Both the position numbers and the translations under genes were made by a program. Below are positions 31,811-43,800 of a stretch of DNA of 64,000 nt, one piece after another; position 1 is the stretch's first letter; each line of letters begins with the position of its first letter. This DNA is from Pleodorina starrii (taxonomy: Eukaryota > Chlorophyta > Chlorophyceae > Chlamydomonadales > Volvocaceae). The DNA lies in the NCBI GenBank assembly GCA_030267565.1, contig BRXU01000015.1, positions 2,851,001-2,915,000 of the forward strand. The letters are read 5' to 3'. Under the pieces are notes generated by a model, which was not told the DNA's origin, did not search any database, and saw nothing but the letters and a program-made list of their open reading frames with translations.

Positions 31811-34800
31811 TTAGGGCTGAATGAGCGGAATCTCCGGGGAGGAGGGAGGTGGCGGAACCCCCGGGGAGGAGGGAGGTGGCGGAATCCCCGGGGAGGAGGG
31901 AGGTGGCGGAACCCCCGGGGAGGAGGGAGGTGGCGGAATCCCCCGGGAGGAGGGAGGTGGTGGAATCCCCGGGGAGGAGGGAGGTGGCGGAATCCCCGGG
32001 GAGGAGAGAGGTGGCGGCCGGCGGCGCGGGTTGCGGGGGGCCTTCCGGGGTGGGGGCGCCCGTGGCGGCGGCGGCTGTGGCAGGTTGGGGAAGGCGGGGG
32101 GCTGCACCAGTCGCAGGATTGGCGTTCGTTGGTGTTGTTTGTCGTTTGTTGGCGTTTGTTCGTTGGTCGGTTCATTCGACGTGAGGTGGTGGTGGTGGTG
32201 GTGGTGGTGATGGTGGCGGCAGCGGTTGAGAGACCGGGAAGGCAAAGGTACATGCGAGGAAGGAGAACAAAGGGGGCATTAGGAAAAGGGGCATTGGGAG
32301 TGAAATGCGGTCAATGGTACTCAGATGATCTGGGTTCGGTGTGGCCCATCCTCATCCTCATCATCAACAGCAGCAGTGAGTGACGGCGCAACGGCATGGC
32401 GTTGGATGTATCGCACGGTACGACACAACACTGCACTGTACCACTCAACTCATTTGCCGACCCATCTTCGTCAGGGTCCCCCTTCGCCGCCATCCAGTCC
32501 ACCTTAGGTGATCCCGCACCCATCCACCCACCCATTCATCCGCCCACCCACCCATCCACCCACCCCACCTGCGGCAACCCCTCCTGCAACGCCCACGCCG
32601 GATTGAGTGGGCTCTTCAGACTGCCGCTGAAGTGCCCCACCGCCGCCACCGCCCAACGTTGCGGCGTCGTGGGGTCCAGCGCCGCTGACGGCAGCGTCGT
32701 GGCGTTCACGATGATACGGATTGTCGTATTCTCGGGCAGCGCCGTCAGCAGCACTCGCTCCACTGTGTTTACCCGGTCGGGTTTGGCAGCGACTGGGGAG
32801 GGCAGGGCAGGGGAGGGGAGGGGGAAGGGGGTAGGAGAGAGGAATAGGAGAGAGGACTAGCGAGAGAGGAGGGGAGGGAAAGGTTTGCAGGAGGTGGGCC
32901 GTGAGACGGTGGGAGTGGAGGAGTTGGTGTTGGCGGTGGATGGGGTACGGCGGGTTGCGTGGTACGGCACTTTAGTTGCTTAATGTACTTGCCCGCACGA
33001 AGCCACGGACGAGGACCAGGGGGTAGTCCCGCAGCCTCCTGCGCCCTCCCTTGTCTCCCCTTTCCCGCGCCTCCCCTTTCTCCTTACTCTTCCCATTTCT
33101 CCCCAACCTGCCTCTCCCCTAACAAAACCCTCAAACCCTCCAATCGTCGCCCCTCTCACCCATCACCCTCATCGCCCCTTTTCAAGCTCCGCTCACCCGC
33201 ATTCTCGTCCGTGTTCCCCAGCACTCGCTTCACCCAACCCCCCGGTGCCTGCAGCTCAACCACCAGATCCAGGTTGTTGACCGTTACTACGTTAGCCAGT
33301 TGGTCACCCGGGTAGTCATAGTACGACATCACAATGGTCACCGGCCTGCGGTTGGTCGGGACGGGGTCGGGCCGGGATTACGGTAATTGTACGAATGGGG
33401 ACAAAGCCACGTGACTCATTCCGGTACAGGGGAGTTTCGGGTGCACTCGAGGCCACTCCCAAACCTCCAGGACCCGGGGCCGGGGAGAGGATGAGGGCCG
33501 CGGGGACAGACGGAGCAGTAAATACCCTACTCCCGGGTGCAGACATGCGCTCACAGAGGGCGCCAACAGGAGACAAGGGAGAGAGAGACAGCTCGAACGG
33601 GACGCGCGCCCGTTACGGGCGTTACGCGCGTTGTAGGCGTTACACGGGCATTACGGGTTGGGTTTTAGGGGGTCATAACGGCCATAACGGGCGCTACCTG
33701 CTCCTTTCCGCAAGCAAGAAGGCTGTCTCCGAAATGAAGGGCACCCAGCGGCTCGTCTTTGCTTACCCATCCCCCTTCCCTGCCGATTTAATCTTTAAAT
33801 GATATGGCGGCCTAAAACTATAAATAAAGTTACGTTGTCTTTTAACAAATATAAATAAGCGCCTTTAGCCCAAGTTAACAGCGCGAGCTCAGTGAGTTGC
33901 CACCTCTACTTCCCCCACCCACCCAGCACCCACCCACTTCACACCTGCCTCACACCTCCCACCCTGCTGACCCCCTACCCCTCTCACCCTGCCCCTGTGG
34001 CGACCAGCCCCTCCAGGGAGGCCCTGTCCCCCGCGGCGGTGAAGGAGCCCCAATCCGCCAACTGCAGTCTGACCCGTGGGTCGGTGAAGTTCTCGAGCGG
34101 CAGCGAACCCGCCAGGTTCAGGCGGCCCCAGCCCTGGAAGCCGTCGGGCGACGGACCCATGGGTCCACCCTTGAGCATGGCCACACCGCCCTGCGCAGCA
34201 GCAGCACCACCACAGCAGGCAGCCGAAGCGGGAAGAGGAAGGGGGTTTGGCACGAGGAACGGCATGGAACAAAACGCGGGGAGGCGCGGTGAGTACGGCG
34301 GGTACGGGGGTTCACGCCTACTCCCTCGCTCGCGGATCAGCACTGGGCCATCATCGTGCCCCCGGGTGGTTGGTGCGGCAGGTCGCTAGCGGGACGAGGA
34401 GGGTGAACAGGGGGGGTTGTGGCCCCTGCCACCGCCGCGCCCCGTGCCAACCCCGTCTTGCACGGCCCCCTCCGTAAGAGGAAGGGGCCGCTACCAGCCG
34501 ACGAAAGGTACCAGCGCTGGCCCCTTCGGGACAGGCGCTGGTGTCCACCGACCAAAAGCGCTTTTGTATAGTGTTGGTTTTGTTCCAATCCGATGTACGA
34601 CATTGCTACGGCAGTACGACATTCGTGGTGCCGTACCTCAAGTGACTTAGCGCCAGCGACCATGAGCGCCTGTTGGGGCATATTGGGTGGCGATGGGGGA
34701 TATGGGGTTTGGTGTTGGGGCCGGGAGCGGGGGCGGGGGCAAGGGGGGGGAAGGGGCAGTGGTGGGGTACCGGTATTAGGGCCTGCGGCCCGAAACCCGG

Positions 34801-37800
34801 GGCACGGTGTCTCCCGGAGGGTGTGGCCCAGCCAAGCCTCAACGCCATGACCGACGTTCGGGCATCGTATCATTGCTGCATGTACGACGTTCGTACTTCG
34901 TCCCATCAGGGGCATTACGGCGCCTTACCTTCAGCAGCATACCGGAGGGCATGAAGGGCGCCCGCGTGTCGTCCTGGAGTGAGCCGGTGGGATAGAATCC
35001 GGTCCTGCGGTTGGATCCGGAATCCGGAAACCAGCCGGTGAGATCCAACAGTGCAGGCGAAATCCGGATCCTGACGGGCAGAATTCAGTACTGTCGCCGA
35101 ATCCAGACTTCCAGAGCCAGAGAAACACAGGCACTGCCAATGCGGGTGTGAGAGTCGGGGCGGCAGGCGCTGCACTCACAACGGAACCAGCGCCCCGCAG
35201 GGCCCCAGCACCCCTCCCCCTCAGCCCACACCCCACACCTCACACTTCCCGCCGCCCTCTGCCCCGCCTTGCCTCACGTACTGACGCATGATGGCCAGGT
35301 GACCGGCGACCTGATGATCAAAGGACGAGGGGGAGGGCAGTGATACACGTTGGGGCAGTGATACACGCACGTCGGGGTGTAGATACACTTTGGGGCATCG
35401 ATACGTGTCGGGGTGTAGCGTTGGAGGCAGTGGCATTGGCGGCAGCGGCAGCGGCAGCCGGGGAGGCAGCAGCAGGAGCAGGTCGGCCAGGCAGGGTTAG
35501 GGGGTCCAGGTAGGTAGGCAGTGAATCTATTCTATCCGCCCGTGCGAGGATACTGGTGACACCACGCTCCTCCTACCCCACCGCCAACAATGGTGGTGAG
35601 GAGGCCCAGTCGGGGGCGGAGCACGGGAGCGGGGCCACATCAGAGCACGGGCCGGGCCGGTGAAGTGTACCGTAGTGATCTAGTGAAGTGTAGTGGAGTG
35701 GAGTGGCGTGAGGCCGCCTCCCCAGTTGCACCCACCATCGTGCTGCTCGCATGCACTCATGCACATGCACTCATGCACATGCACTCATGCACATGCACTC
35801 ATGCACATGCACTCATGCACATGCACTCATGCACATGCACTCATGCACATGCACTCATGCACATGCACTCATGCACATGCACTCCTGCACATGCACTCCT
35901 GCACATGCACTCATGCACATGCACTCCTGCACATGCACTCATGCACATGCACTCATGCACATGCACTCATGCACATGCACTCATGCACATGCACTCATGC
36001 ACATGCACTCATGCACATGCACTCATGCACATGCACTCATGCACATGCACTCATGCACATGCACTCATGCACATGCACTCATGCGCATGCACTCATGCAC
36101 ATGCACTCATGCGCATGCACTCATGCACATGCACTCATGCGCATGCACTCATGCACATGCACTCATGCACATGCACTCACCAGCGGTGCAGCGAAGGAGG
36201 TGCCCATTTGCTGGCCCACCGTTTTGCAGGTGTCGGCTGTGGGGTGAGAGAGGAGGGGGGTGTGGGTTTGGGTTTTAGGGTTTTGCAGAAGCGACTCGCA
36301 GCAGGCAAGCAGAGGTAATGTTGGAGAGGGGTGGAGTGGCCACTAGAGGGAGCTGCGCAGGAGAGCAACTCGAAGCAAGGTCGAGCTACAACCGGCGCCT
36401 AGAACTCCAGATCCCAGATCCCAGATCCCAGATCCCAGGACAGGCTGGACATGTGTGGTGGCCCAACTGCTGCCCCAATGTTGGCACCAATTCCCCTTTC
36501 ACCAAGGGGCCTCCCCCTCTCCCTCCCTCGCCCAAGCATCCACTCACACGGCAGACTGGAGACATCTGGGCCGCCTGTGGAGGAGGTGGAGGAAGTCCTG
36601 GAGGCGGAGGTGATGGCGACACCTGGGAGGCAAGGGAGGGATTGGCGCACAGTGTGGGGCTCGAACCCACACAAGCAAGAAGACGGGCGAAACGGGATGT
36701 GTACTTGGGGGCACTTGGGGGCACTTGGCGCCGCGGCGCAAGGTGCATACTAATGGGTTTAGAAGGGGGGGGCCGCAGGCGGACCGGTATCTAGGCCCCC
36801 GGTCGCCCAGTGCCGGGGCCGTTCGGTGCCCCGCTTGAGTCCTTCCCCCCTGGGGGTGGGGGCGCCCTCCCCCGGAACCTCGGGGGCGCCTCCAGGGCCC
36901 CACAGAGCACAGACCCCTCAAGGGTCAAGGCGGTCCACCCGCCCGCGTGCGGTTGTGGATAACTCTACACAGCAATGTGGGGTGGCTCCGGCTCCTCCAG
37001 CCCCCAACCGTGGCGGTGATCTGCTGCTGTAACTGTACGGCACTTCCCCGTCTGCAGGTACGATGTCGTACCTGGTGCGATGATGTCTGGCTTGATGCGC
37101 CCGTCTGCAGTCCACAGCAGTGGCAGCAAATTCCCGGAGAGGGTGTCTCAGGTTGGTGTTGGCTTGGGACTTTCTTAGGGTTAGATAGGAAGGATAGTGG
37201 GGAAGGTTAGTGAGGGGGGCATGGACGAGATGCACGGTGAGGGGCGGCGAGGGTGGCACCCAGCACTGCCCTCAGCAGTAGGTTCGCCTTCAACTAAAAA
37301 CCCTAAAACCCTAAAAATCCTGCAGCGGGTTGCGCTCACGGCTCACAGGTGCGGCGGGTCCTTAGAATGGTTGAAAGATAGCGACGGCTCCCAGTTCAAA
37401 GCAGTACTCCTTAGGCTGATCACAACCGGACACGTGCCACAAACACACACATACACACCTGGCATGGGCCCCGCGGAGCTGAACCAGGGAATCACGTTGG
37501 AGTCGTACACGGCCTGTACGACATGCAATCGATGCATGGGAGTACGGCATGAGGGATGAGTGGGTTGTCGAAAACCGGGTGCAAGCGGCACGGGAGTGTG
37601 TGACGGGAAGCACGCTTGTTGTGAACTGTACCAGGCTACCGGCTCGTTTTGCCGCGGCCATGCATGTCGACATGTCTCTGTGTCAATCCAGTGCCACCAT
37701 GTTGACAAGTCGGTACCGGATTGACTGCCCAGCTTGGGCTCCCGCCCAGCTTGCTTCGCTCCCTACCCGCCCCCCCCCCTGCCCGCTTAAGCCTCCAGCA

Positions 37801-40800
37801 GTCAAGCTGCCAACCCCCCCGCCTCCACCCACCCACTCACTCACCGTGGACTTGGAGATGGCCAGTTCAACCAACGATTCGTCGTTTGCAATCGAACTGA
37901 GGTACTGGCCCCACTCCTGCGGGGGGCGCGATACGGAATCCTCAGTCCACAATCCGCCATCCGTAAGCCGCGGCCCTCAACCACAGCAGGAGCAGCAGCA
38001 GCAGCAGCAGTAAGAGCAGACGCAGCAGCGGCGGTAGGCGCAGGCGCAGGCGCGACCAGTAACGGGACGGCGGCGGTGTGAGGCAGCTGGGCCATGGAGG
38101 GGCAGGGGGCAGAGGGGGGCCTGCGTCCTGCCGCAGAGGGTCCCTCGGTCGACGCAACGTTCGGGTCGTTAACGCACACCCGGATGCACGCATACGCCCG
38201 TATAAGCGGTGTCTTCCGGCCCATTCCGACTCACATGACCCACGGGTCGTTCACTCACCAAGTTGGTCCCCGACACGGGGACCAGGCTGAACAGCTGTCC
38301 GCTGTCGGGGTCCACCGGATCCCTAGGGGTGCGCGGCTGCACGTTGTCCGGTTGGAGCACCAGCATAGCCACACCGCCCGCGTCCACGATACGGCGTACC
38401 TGTGTATATGTACGGGGAGGGGGCAGGAGGCGGGAGGAGGCGAGAGGAGGCGGGAGGCGGGAGGAGGAGGGGTTGGAGGGAGGGCAATGGTGGGAGCGGG
38501 GGGTGGAAGGGGCCGCTGGCCACACAGCGGACAGAGGGCCCACCATTGCTGGGTTCTGGGTCCGTTCGCTGACGACGTCTCCTTCTCCGCTGCGACATTT
38601 TCTTTATACCACCCGCACGCTGGGCGCCCAGTCCGGGAGCTCTCGGAGAGCTGGGGAAGTCTTAACAGGGGAGGACGGAGGAGTCTTGTCGCGGTCGGTG
38701 AGCGCTGGCAATGGTATGTTCACAAGGCGATTAAACAATACGGTTTACTACCGGTAGTTAAACCAGCGTTTATGCGGGTAGCTGCGGTGCACTGCGGTGC
38801 ACTGCGCCAAGCAGGTGTGTGGTGCGTCCAAACTCCCTGCGCTGCCCCGACAGCCACAACCGCGCGCGACCGCGGCGGCCCCTACATGCACTCTGTCGTA
38901 CTCTGTCGTACTGTGTCGTGTAAACCCTTTCCATGCCGTGTTCCCACACCTGCGTGTACGTGCTGCACTGCTGCGGGGTTGGCGAGCTGGTGACCATCAC
39001 GAGCGCCCCCCGGGGGGTCAGGCGCAGGCGGCGGAGGCTCTTACAGGCGCCCAGGGGGTCAGCCAGCACCATGCGCAGCTGCGGGCCAGGGGGGAGAAAG
39101 AAGATACCGCAGCGGAGGGGTGTTGGGTTTGCCGTGGGGAGAGTGGGGGCTGGTGGGGCGGTAGTGAAGACGTGGTGGTGGGGTGGGGTGGGGCAGCACG
39201 GTTGGTAGATGGGGGCGAGGGGCAGAGGGCGGAGGCGCATCGGGAGCGAAAGGGCGAAAGGGACGGAGGGCGGGCAATTCTTGGACAGTGACGGATGGTG
39301 GTGGTCTGGTGGTGGTGGTGGTGGTGGTGGTGGTGGTGGTGGTGGTGGTGGTGGTGGTGGTGGTGGTGGTGGTGGTGGTGGTGGTGGTGGTGGTGGTGGT
39401 GGTGGTGGTGGTGGTGGTGGTGGTGGTGGTGGTGGTGGTGGTGGTGGTGGTGGTGGTGGTGGTGGTGGTGGTGGTGGTGGTGGTGGTGGTGGTGGTGGTG
39501 GTGGTGGTGGTGGTGGTGGTGGTGGTGGTGGTGGTGGTGGTGGTGGTGGTGGTGGTGGTGGGGGTGGGGGTGGTGGTGGTGGTGGTGGTGGTGGTGGTGG
39601 TGGTGGTGGTGGTGGTGGTGGTGGTGGTGGTGGTGGTGGTGGTGGTGGTGGTGGTGGTGGTGGTGGTGGTGGTGGTGGTGGTGGTGGTGGTGGTGGTGGT
39701 GGTGGTGGTGGTGGTGGTGGTGGTGGTGGTGGTGGTGGTGGTGGTGGTGGTGGTGGGCTGCGGACCCAAGCCCCCACACCGGAGCACTCCGGTGCTCGCT
39801 CTTCCATCCCCTTCGTTACCCCCGGGTGGGGGTGGGGGTGGGGCTGCTCCGCACCTTGCCCCCTTCCGGAATGATGTCGGACAGCAGGGGCAACCGCCGA
39901 ATCTCCGACGGGTAGAACTGCGTGGAGGCGGGAGGAGGGGCGAGGAGGGAGGTAATAAGAACGGCCGGGGAGGGAGGGGGGGCGGGGAGGGAGGGAGGGA
40001 GGGAGGGGGGTGAACATGCAACATGGGGTGGGAGCTGGGAGGTTACTTCCACACGCTCTGGCGGTGGGACGGGGCCGGTCGGGGCCACCGCATGCACATC
40101 ACGATTGACACCTACGCGGCCCGGCCCGGCCTCAGGACAACACCCCTAAACATCCCCTGAAGCATCCAACCAGAACCCACCCACCCACCCACCCACCGAC
40201 CCACAAACCCACCCATGCACCCACCATCATTTCGTCCACGCGGCCGTTCCGCCAGGTCGCGCTGATCTTGTACATGGTGAAGGACGTCCCCACAAGCTCC
40301 GGAGACATGCGGGTGCCCGCCCCCACCGACACCACATTCTTAGCCAGTGCGGGCTCGTTAATGGAGCAGCGCCGCACGGCCTTGGCGCCTGAGGGGGATT
40401 GGGTTGGGTTGGGTTGGGTAGCGTGAAGGTGGACAGGGGCGCGCTGCATGAAGGCACAGAAGGCGTGTTTCTACGACATGGGCGCAGTCGGCACTCGGGA
40501 GTGAGTCCAGGGGGGGAGAAGCTTCTTCGGCTGGAGCGAGGTCTCACATAGTGTGGGTTTAAGAAGCTAAGGACAGTGCGGGCCCTCCAGGGGAGCGGAA
40601 ATGGCTCCAGGGAGCGGAGGTGTGGCCGGGGCTCCAATTGGCAAGGGGAAGGGGAAGGAGGCATGGGGGACGGGGGCGGTTGTGAAGGCTCGATCTCACG
40701 ACGTCGCAGTCGGGGCACGAATGGCGGCCAAGTCGAGCGAGCGATTGCCGTCATACGGGGTACCGTCAGAAAGACGAAACTGTAGCGGTGTGTCTGGGCC

Positions 40801-43800
40801 GAGGGCGCGGGGTGGTCGTGCACCGGGGCCGCGTCCGTACAGTTCGTTGGTGTCAGTTGCTGCCGTACCTTCATTCCCCGCAGAGTTGATGGAGATGGCG
40901 GCGGGGTTCTCCCACAGGAACTTGTCGAAATCTGTCGTACACCAAAAGTGGGAATGTACGGATTACGATACGTGAATCACGGATTCCTGTTAAAGGCGGA
41001 GAATGAGAAGATCGAATCTACTGGCACCCGGGGCCCTGACAGAATACGACAGGGACGCGGTGATCCTTTTGGGCTCAGTGCAGTGCGTCGGTCCGTGTAT
41101 CGATTCATTTGCGACGCGTCAACGGGGGCGGGGAGGGCAAAGACGCCTGCACCGTCGCCGCCACGGCAGCACCGCCGGGCCGGCGTGCCAAACACCAAAG
41201 CAGCAAGTCAGAAGTCACGGTAGTGCGCCGCGAAAGAGACCACAAAAGCAAGCAACAACGAGGCACCCCTTCCAACCCCCCAAAGATTCATAACCGAATT
41301 CGAACATGCTGAAGAGTTACCATACAAACTGGTACAAACCCATTTTGTTGTTACAGAAAACCCGACCCGGGTACATCCGCAGTCCACGACCTCGCCCAGG
41401 CCCAGGCCCAGGCCTCCCGTCGCCTTCTGTGCGATTCCCCTCGTGCATGAATGGCCCACGGCGCGCGGCACGGTTACGGTACGGTAAAATGCCGTACAGT
41501 ACGGGTACAGCAAAGCACACGACACGCTCTTCTCACCACGCGAGAACGAATACGAAGTTTGCGGCCAACCCCAGGAATTGCTGTGGATGGTGGCGCCAGC
41601 CGCTTTGTGAATCTGAACGGTGGGCGGGTGGCGGGCGGATGGCGGGCGGACGGCGAGGGGATGACCCGGGGCCAGGTGAGGGGGTGACCCGCGGGTCGGC
41701 CACTTGCAAAACTCATGCTGTATAGATGCAAAATCAATGTCCCCACTCCGTATCCTGGATAAACATCCAACACTTCATGCGTCCAGGCGTCATGACCGGT
41801 TTCAGGATGACCGACCCGATGGCCCAACCGACACAAACACGGATGCTAATAATAATGATAATGAAGATGAAGATAATGATGATAATGACGATAATGAAGA
41901 AGATAAAGATGGCTGCTCAGCCGATCGCTATGTGGTGCCGCAGAACCATCAACGAACGCGAATGACCCGCGGGTCACTCATTCCGGAGCCCTTTCCGGGG
42001 TGACAGAGGCGGCCCTGAACTGACCCGCGGGTTACTGGAGCAAAGCAGTGAACCGCTTGTCGGTCGGTCGGTCGGTCCGTGTCGCGCGATCGATCAGCCT
42101 GAGTGACCCCCGGGTCAGTCGGTCGGTCGGTCGGCCGGTCGCCGCAGCGCCTGAGTGCGACCCCTGGGTCAGTCGTTCGTTCGCGGTCACGGACCCATGG
42201 GTCGGTCGTTCACGACTCACCGCCAGATACCCAGCCGCCAGCTCCGCCGGAAGCACCATATTGTCCGAGGTATCGTTGGAGAGGTCGATCAGACTGAGAC
42301 GGGCGCGGGGGGCGGCGCCCGTGGCGCCATCGATGGCGGTGGGGCCGTTGGGATCGTCGCTCGTCAGTACGGCGCCCGCCACGCAACCGCTAACGGATGT
42401 GCCGTGACCGTTCCGGTCCTCCGCGTCGCCCGTGTAACCGCCCGCTGCGTGCGCAGGCAAAAAAACAAGGCAGGCACACAGTCTCACAGGAACACACGTC
42501 TTGAAGCATTGGGGGGACTTCCCTCCCATGCTCCAAATCAAGCAGCCTTGTCCTTGCCGCGTGGTACCGTAGCATGGTCGTGTCTCTGTATGCTAAAGCA
42601 TCGGTACCAGCCCTAGGGATGGTACCGGATGGCTGGGAGACGGTCCCGGCGTCCCACCCCTTCCTGGCCAACCGGGCGGACCGTGTTGTGTTTGTCGGAC
42701 CTCCAGACACTGGGGCCCCCCCCCGATTCCCCCTGACGGTCTCGACGGGAGGGCCCCACGAGCATTTCTGTTTCTGCCCGACACTCGCTCTGCTGACTGC
42801 GGTCCCCGTGTGCACTTCACTTGGTCGTGCTGACCTCTGCACGAACCTACTGTGACCACTCTTGACTCTTGTGTGGGTGCGGGTCTGCCCAGCCTGGTGG
42901 CGTCTTTTCTGCTGGGAGATTTTGACGAAAGTGGACCTTGCGGCGTTCTTGCTGCTTGTGTAGGCTAGGGATTGGTGGGCCTGATGGCGCGGTGGGCTTG
43001 GTGCTGGTGGGCCTTGGTGGCTTTGCGTTTGGCACCCCTTTGCGGGTGCCCCTGGGGTAGGATGAACAGTCTGTCTAGCCTGTACGGCTAGCGACCGGTG
43101 TGACAACCGGTCCCCCTTGTAATCACCGAATCCTAAAGCATCGGCCATTTCGGAGAGAGGCGCTTCACAGTCGCCCCATTGAGAAATCCCCACAGAGCTT
43201 AAATAGAGCAGCAGTCAAACAAAACACTTATCATTCAATGTTTATACACAACCATATCCGTGTTTGTTTGTTTGTTTGTTTGTTTGTTTGTTTGTTTGTT
43301 TGTTTGTTTGTTTGTTTGTTTGTTTGTTTGTTTGTTTGTTTGTTTGTTTGTTTGTTTGTTTGTTTGTTTGTTTGTTTGTTTGTTTGTTTGTTTGTTTGTT
43401 TGTTTGTTTGTTTGTTTGTTTGTTTGTTTGTTTGTTTGTTTGTTTGTTTGTTTGTTTGTTTGTTTGTTTGTTTGTTTGTTTGTTTGTTTGTTTGTTTGTT
43501 TGTTTGTTTGTTGGGGGAAAAGAATGACGGCAGTCAAGGCACGCCAACGTCGAGATCCAGGCCGCCCACCTTTCATGATGGTGTACTGCACCACCTTGCG
43601 GTGCGCGGGTATACGAGCGTACGGCAGACCCTGCGGCAGCCGCGGCGCGGCCCATTCGTCCGCCAGCGCGGCGGCGTATCCCCCCGAGTAACGCGGGTCA
43701 TCGAAGTAGCAGCTGTCGATATCCAAGCCCGTGTCACCCACCTGTGTGTGTGTTGTGTGTTTTGGTGGGGAGGCGGGGGCAGGGGGCAGGGGTGTGGGAG

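Noticed and set aside
35590..36318. HAHALMHMHSCTCT-repeat frames
   Set aside because: Translation of the 14-base intronic minisatellite; no coding context.
36645..36670. tRNA-like T-arm (GTGGGTTCGAGCCCCAC on the minus strand)
   Set aside because: No matching acceptor stem, D-arm or anticodon arm in the upstream 60 bases; it lies in a subtilase intron just before an exon.
39183..40024. Poly-Gly, poly-Val, poly-Trp, poly-Pro, poly-His and poly-Thr frames
   Set aside because: All are translations of the (GGT)n array inside a subtilase intron.
40043..40110. ACACGCTCTGGCGG match to the 5' edge of the longest LINE copy
   Set aside because: Only 14 bases match and the following residues differ; could be chance or an old fragment.
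43235..43530. CLFV / KQTN repeat frames
   Set aside because: Translation of the (GTTT)n array.
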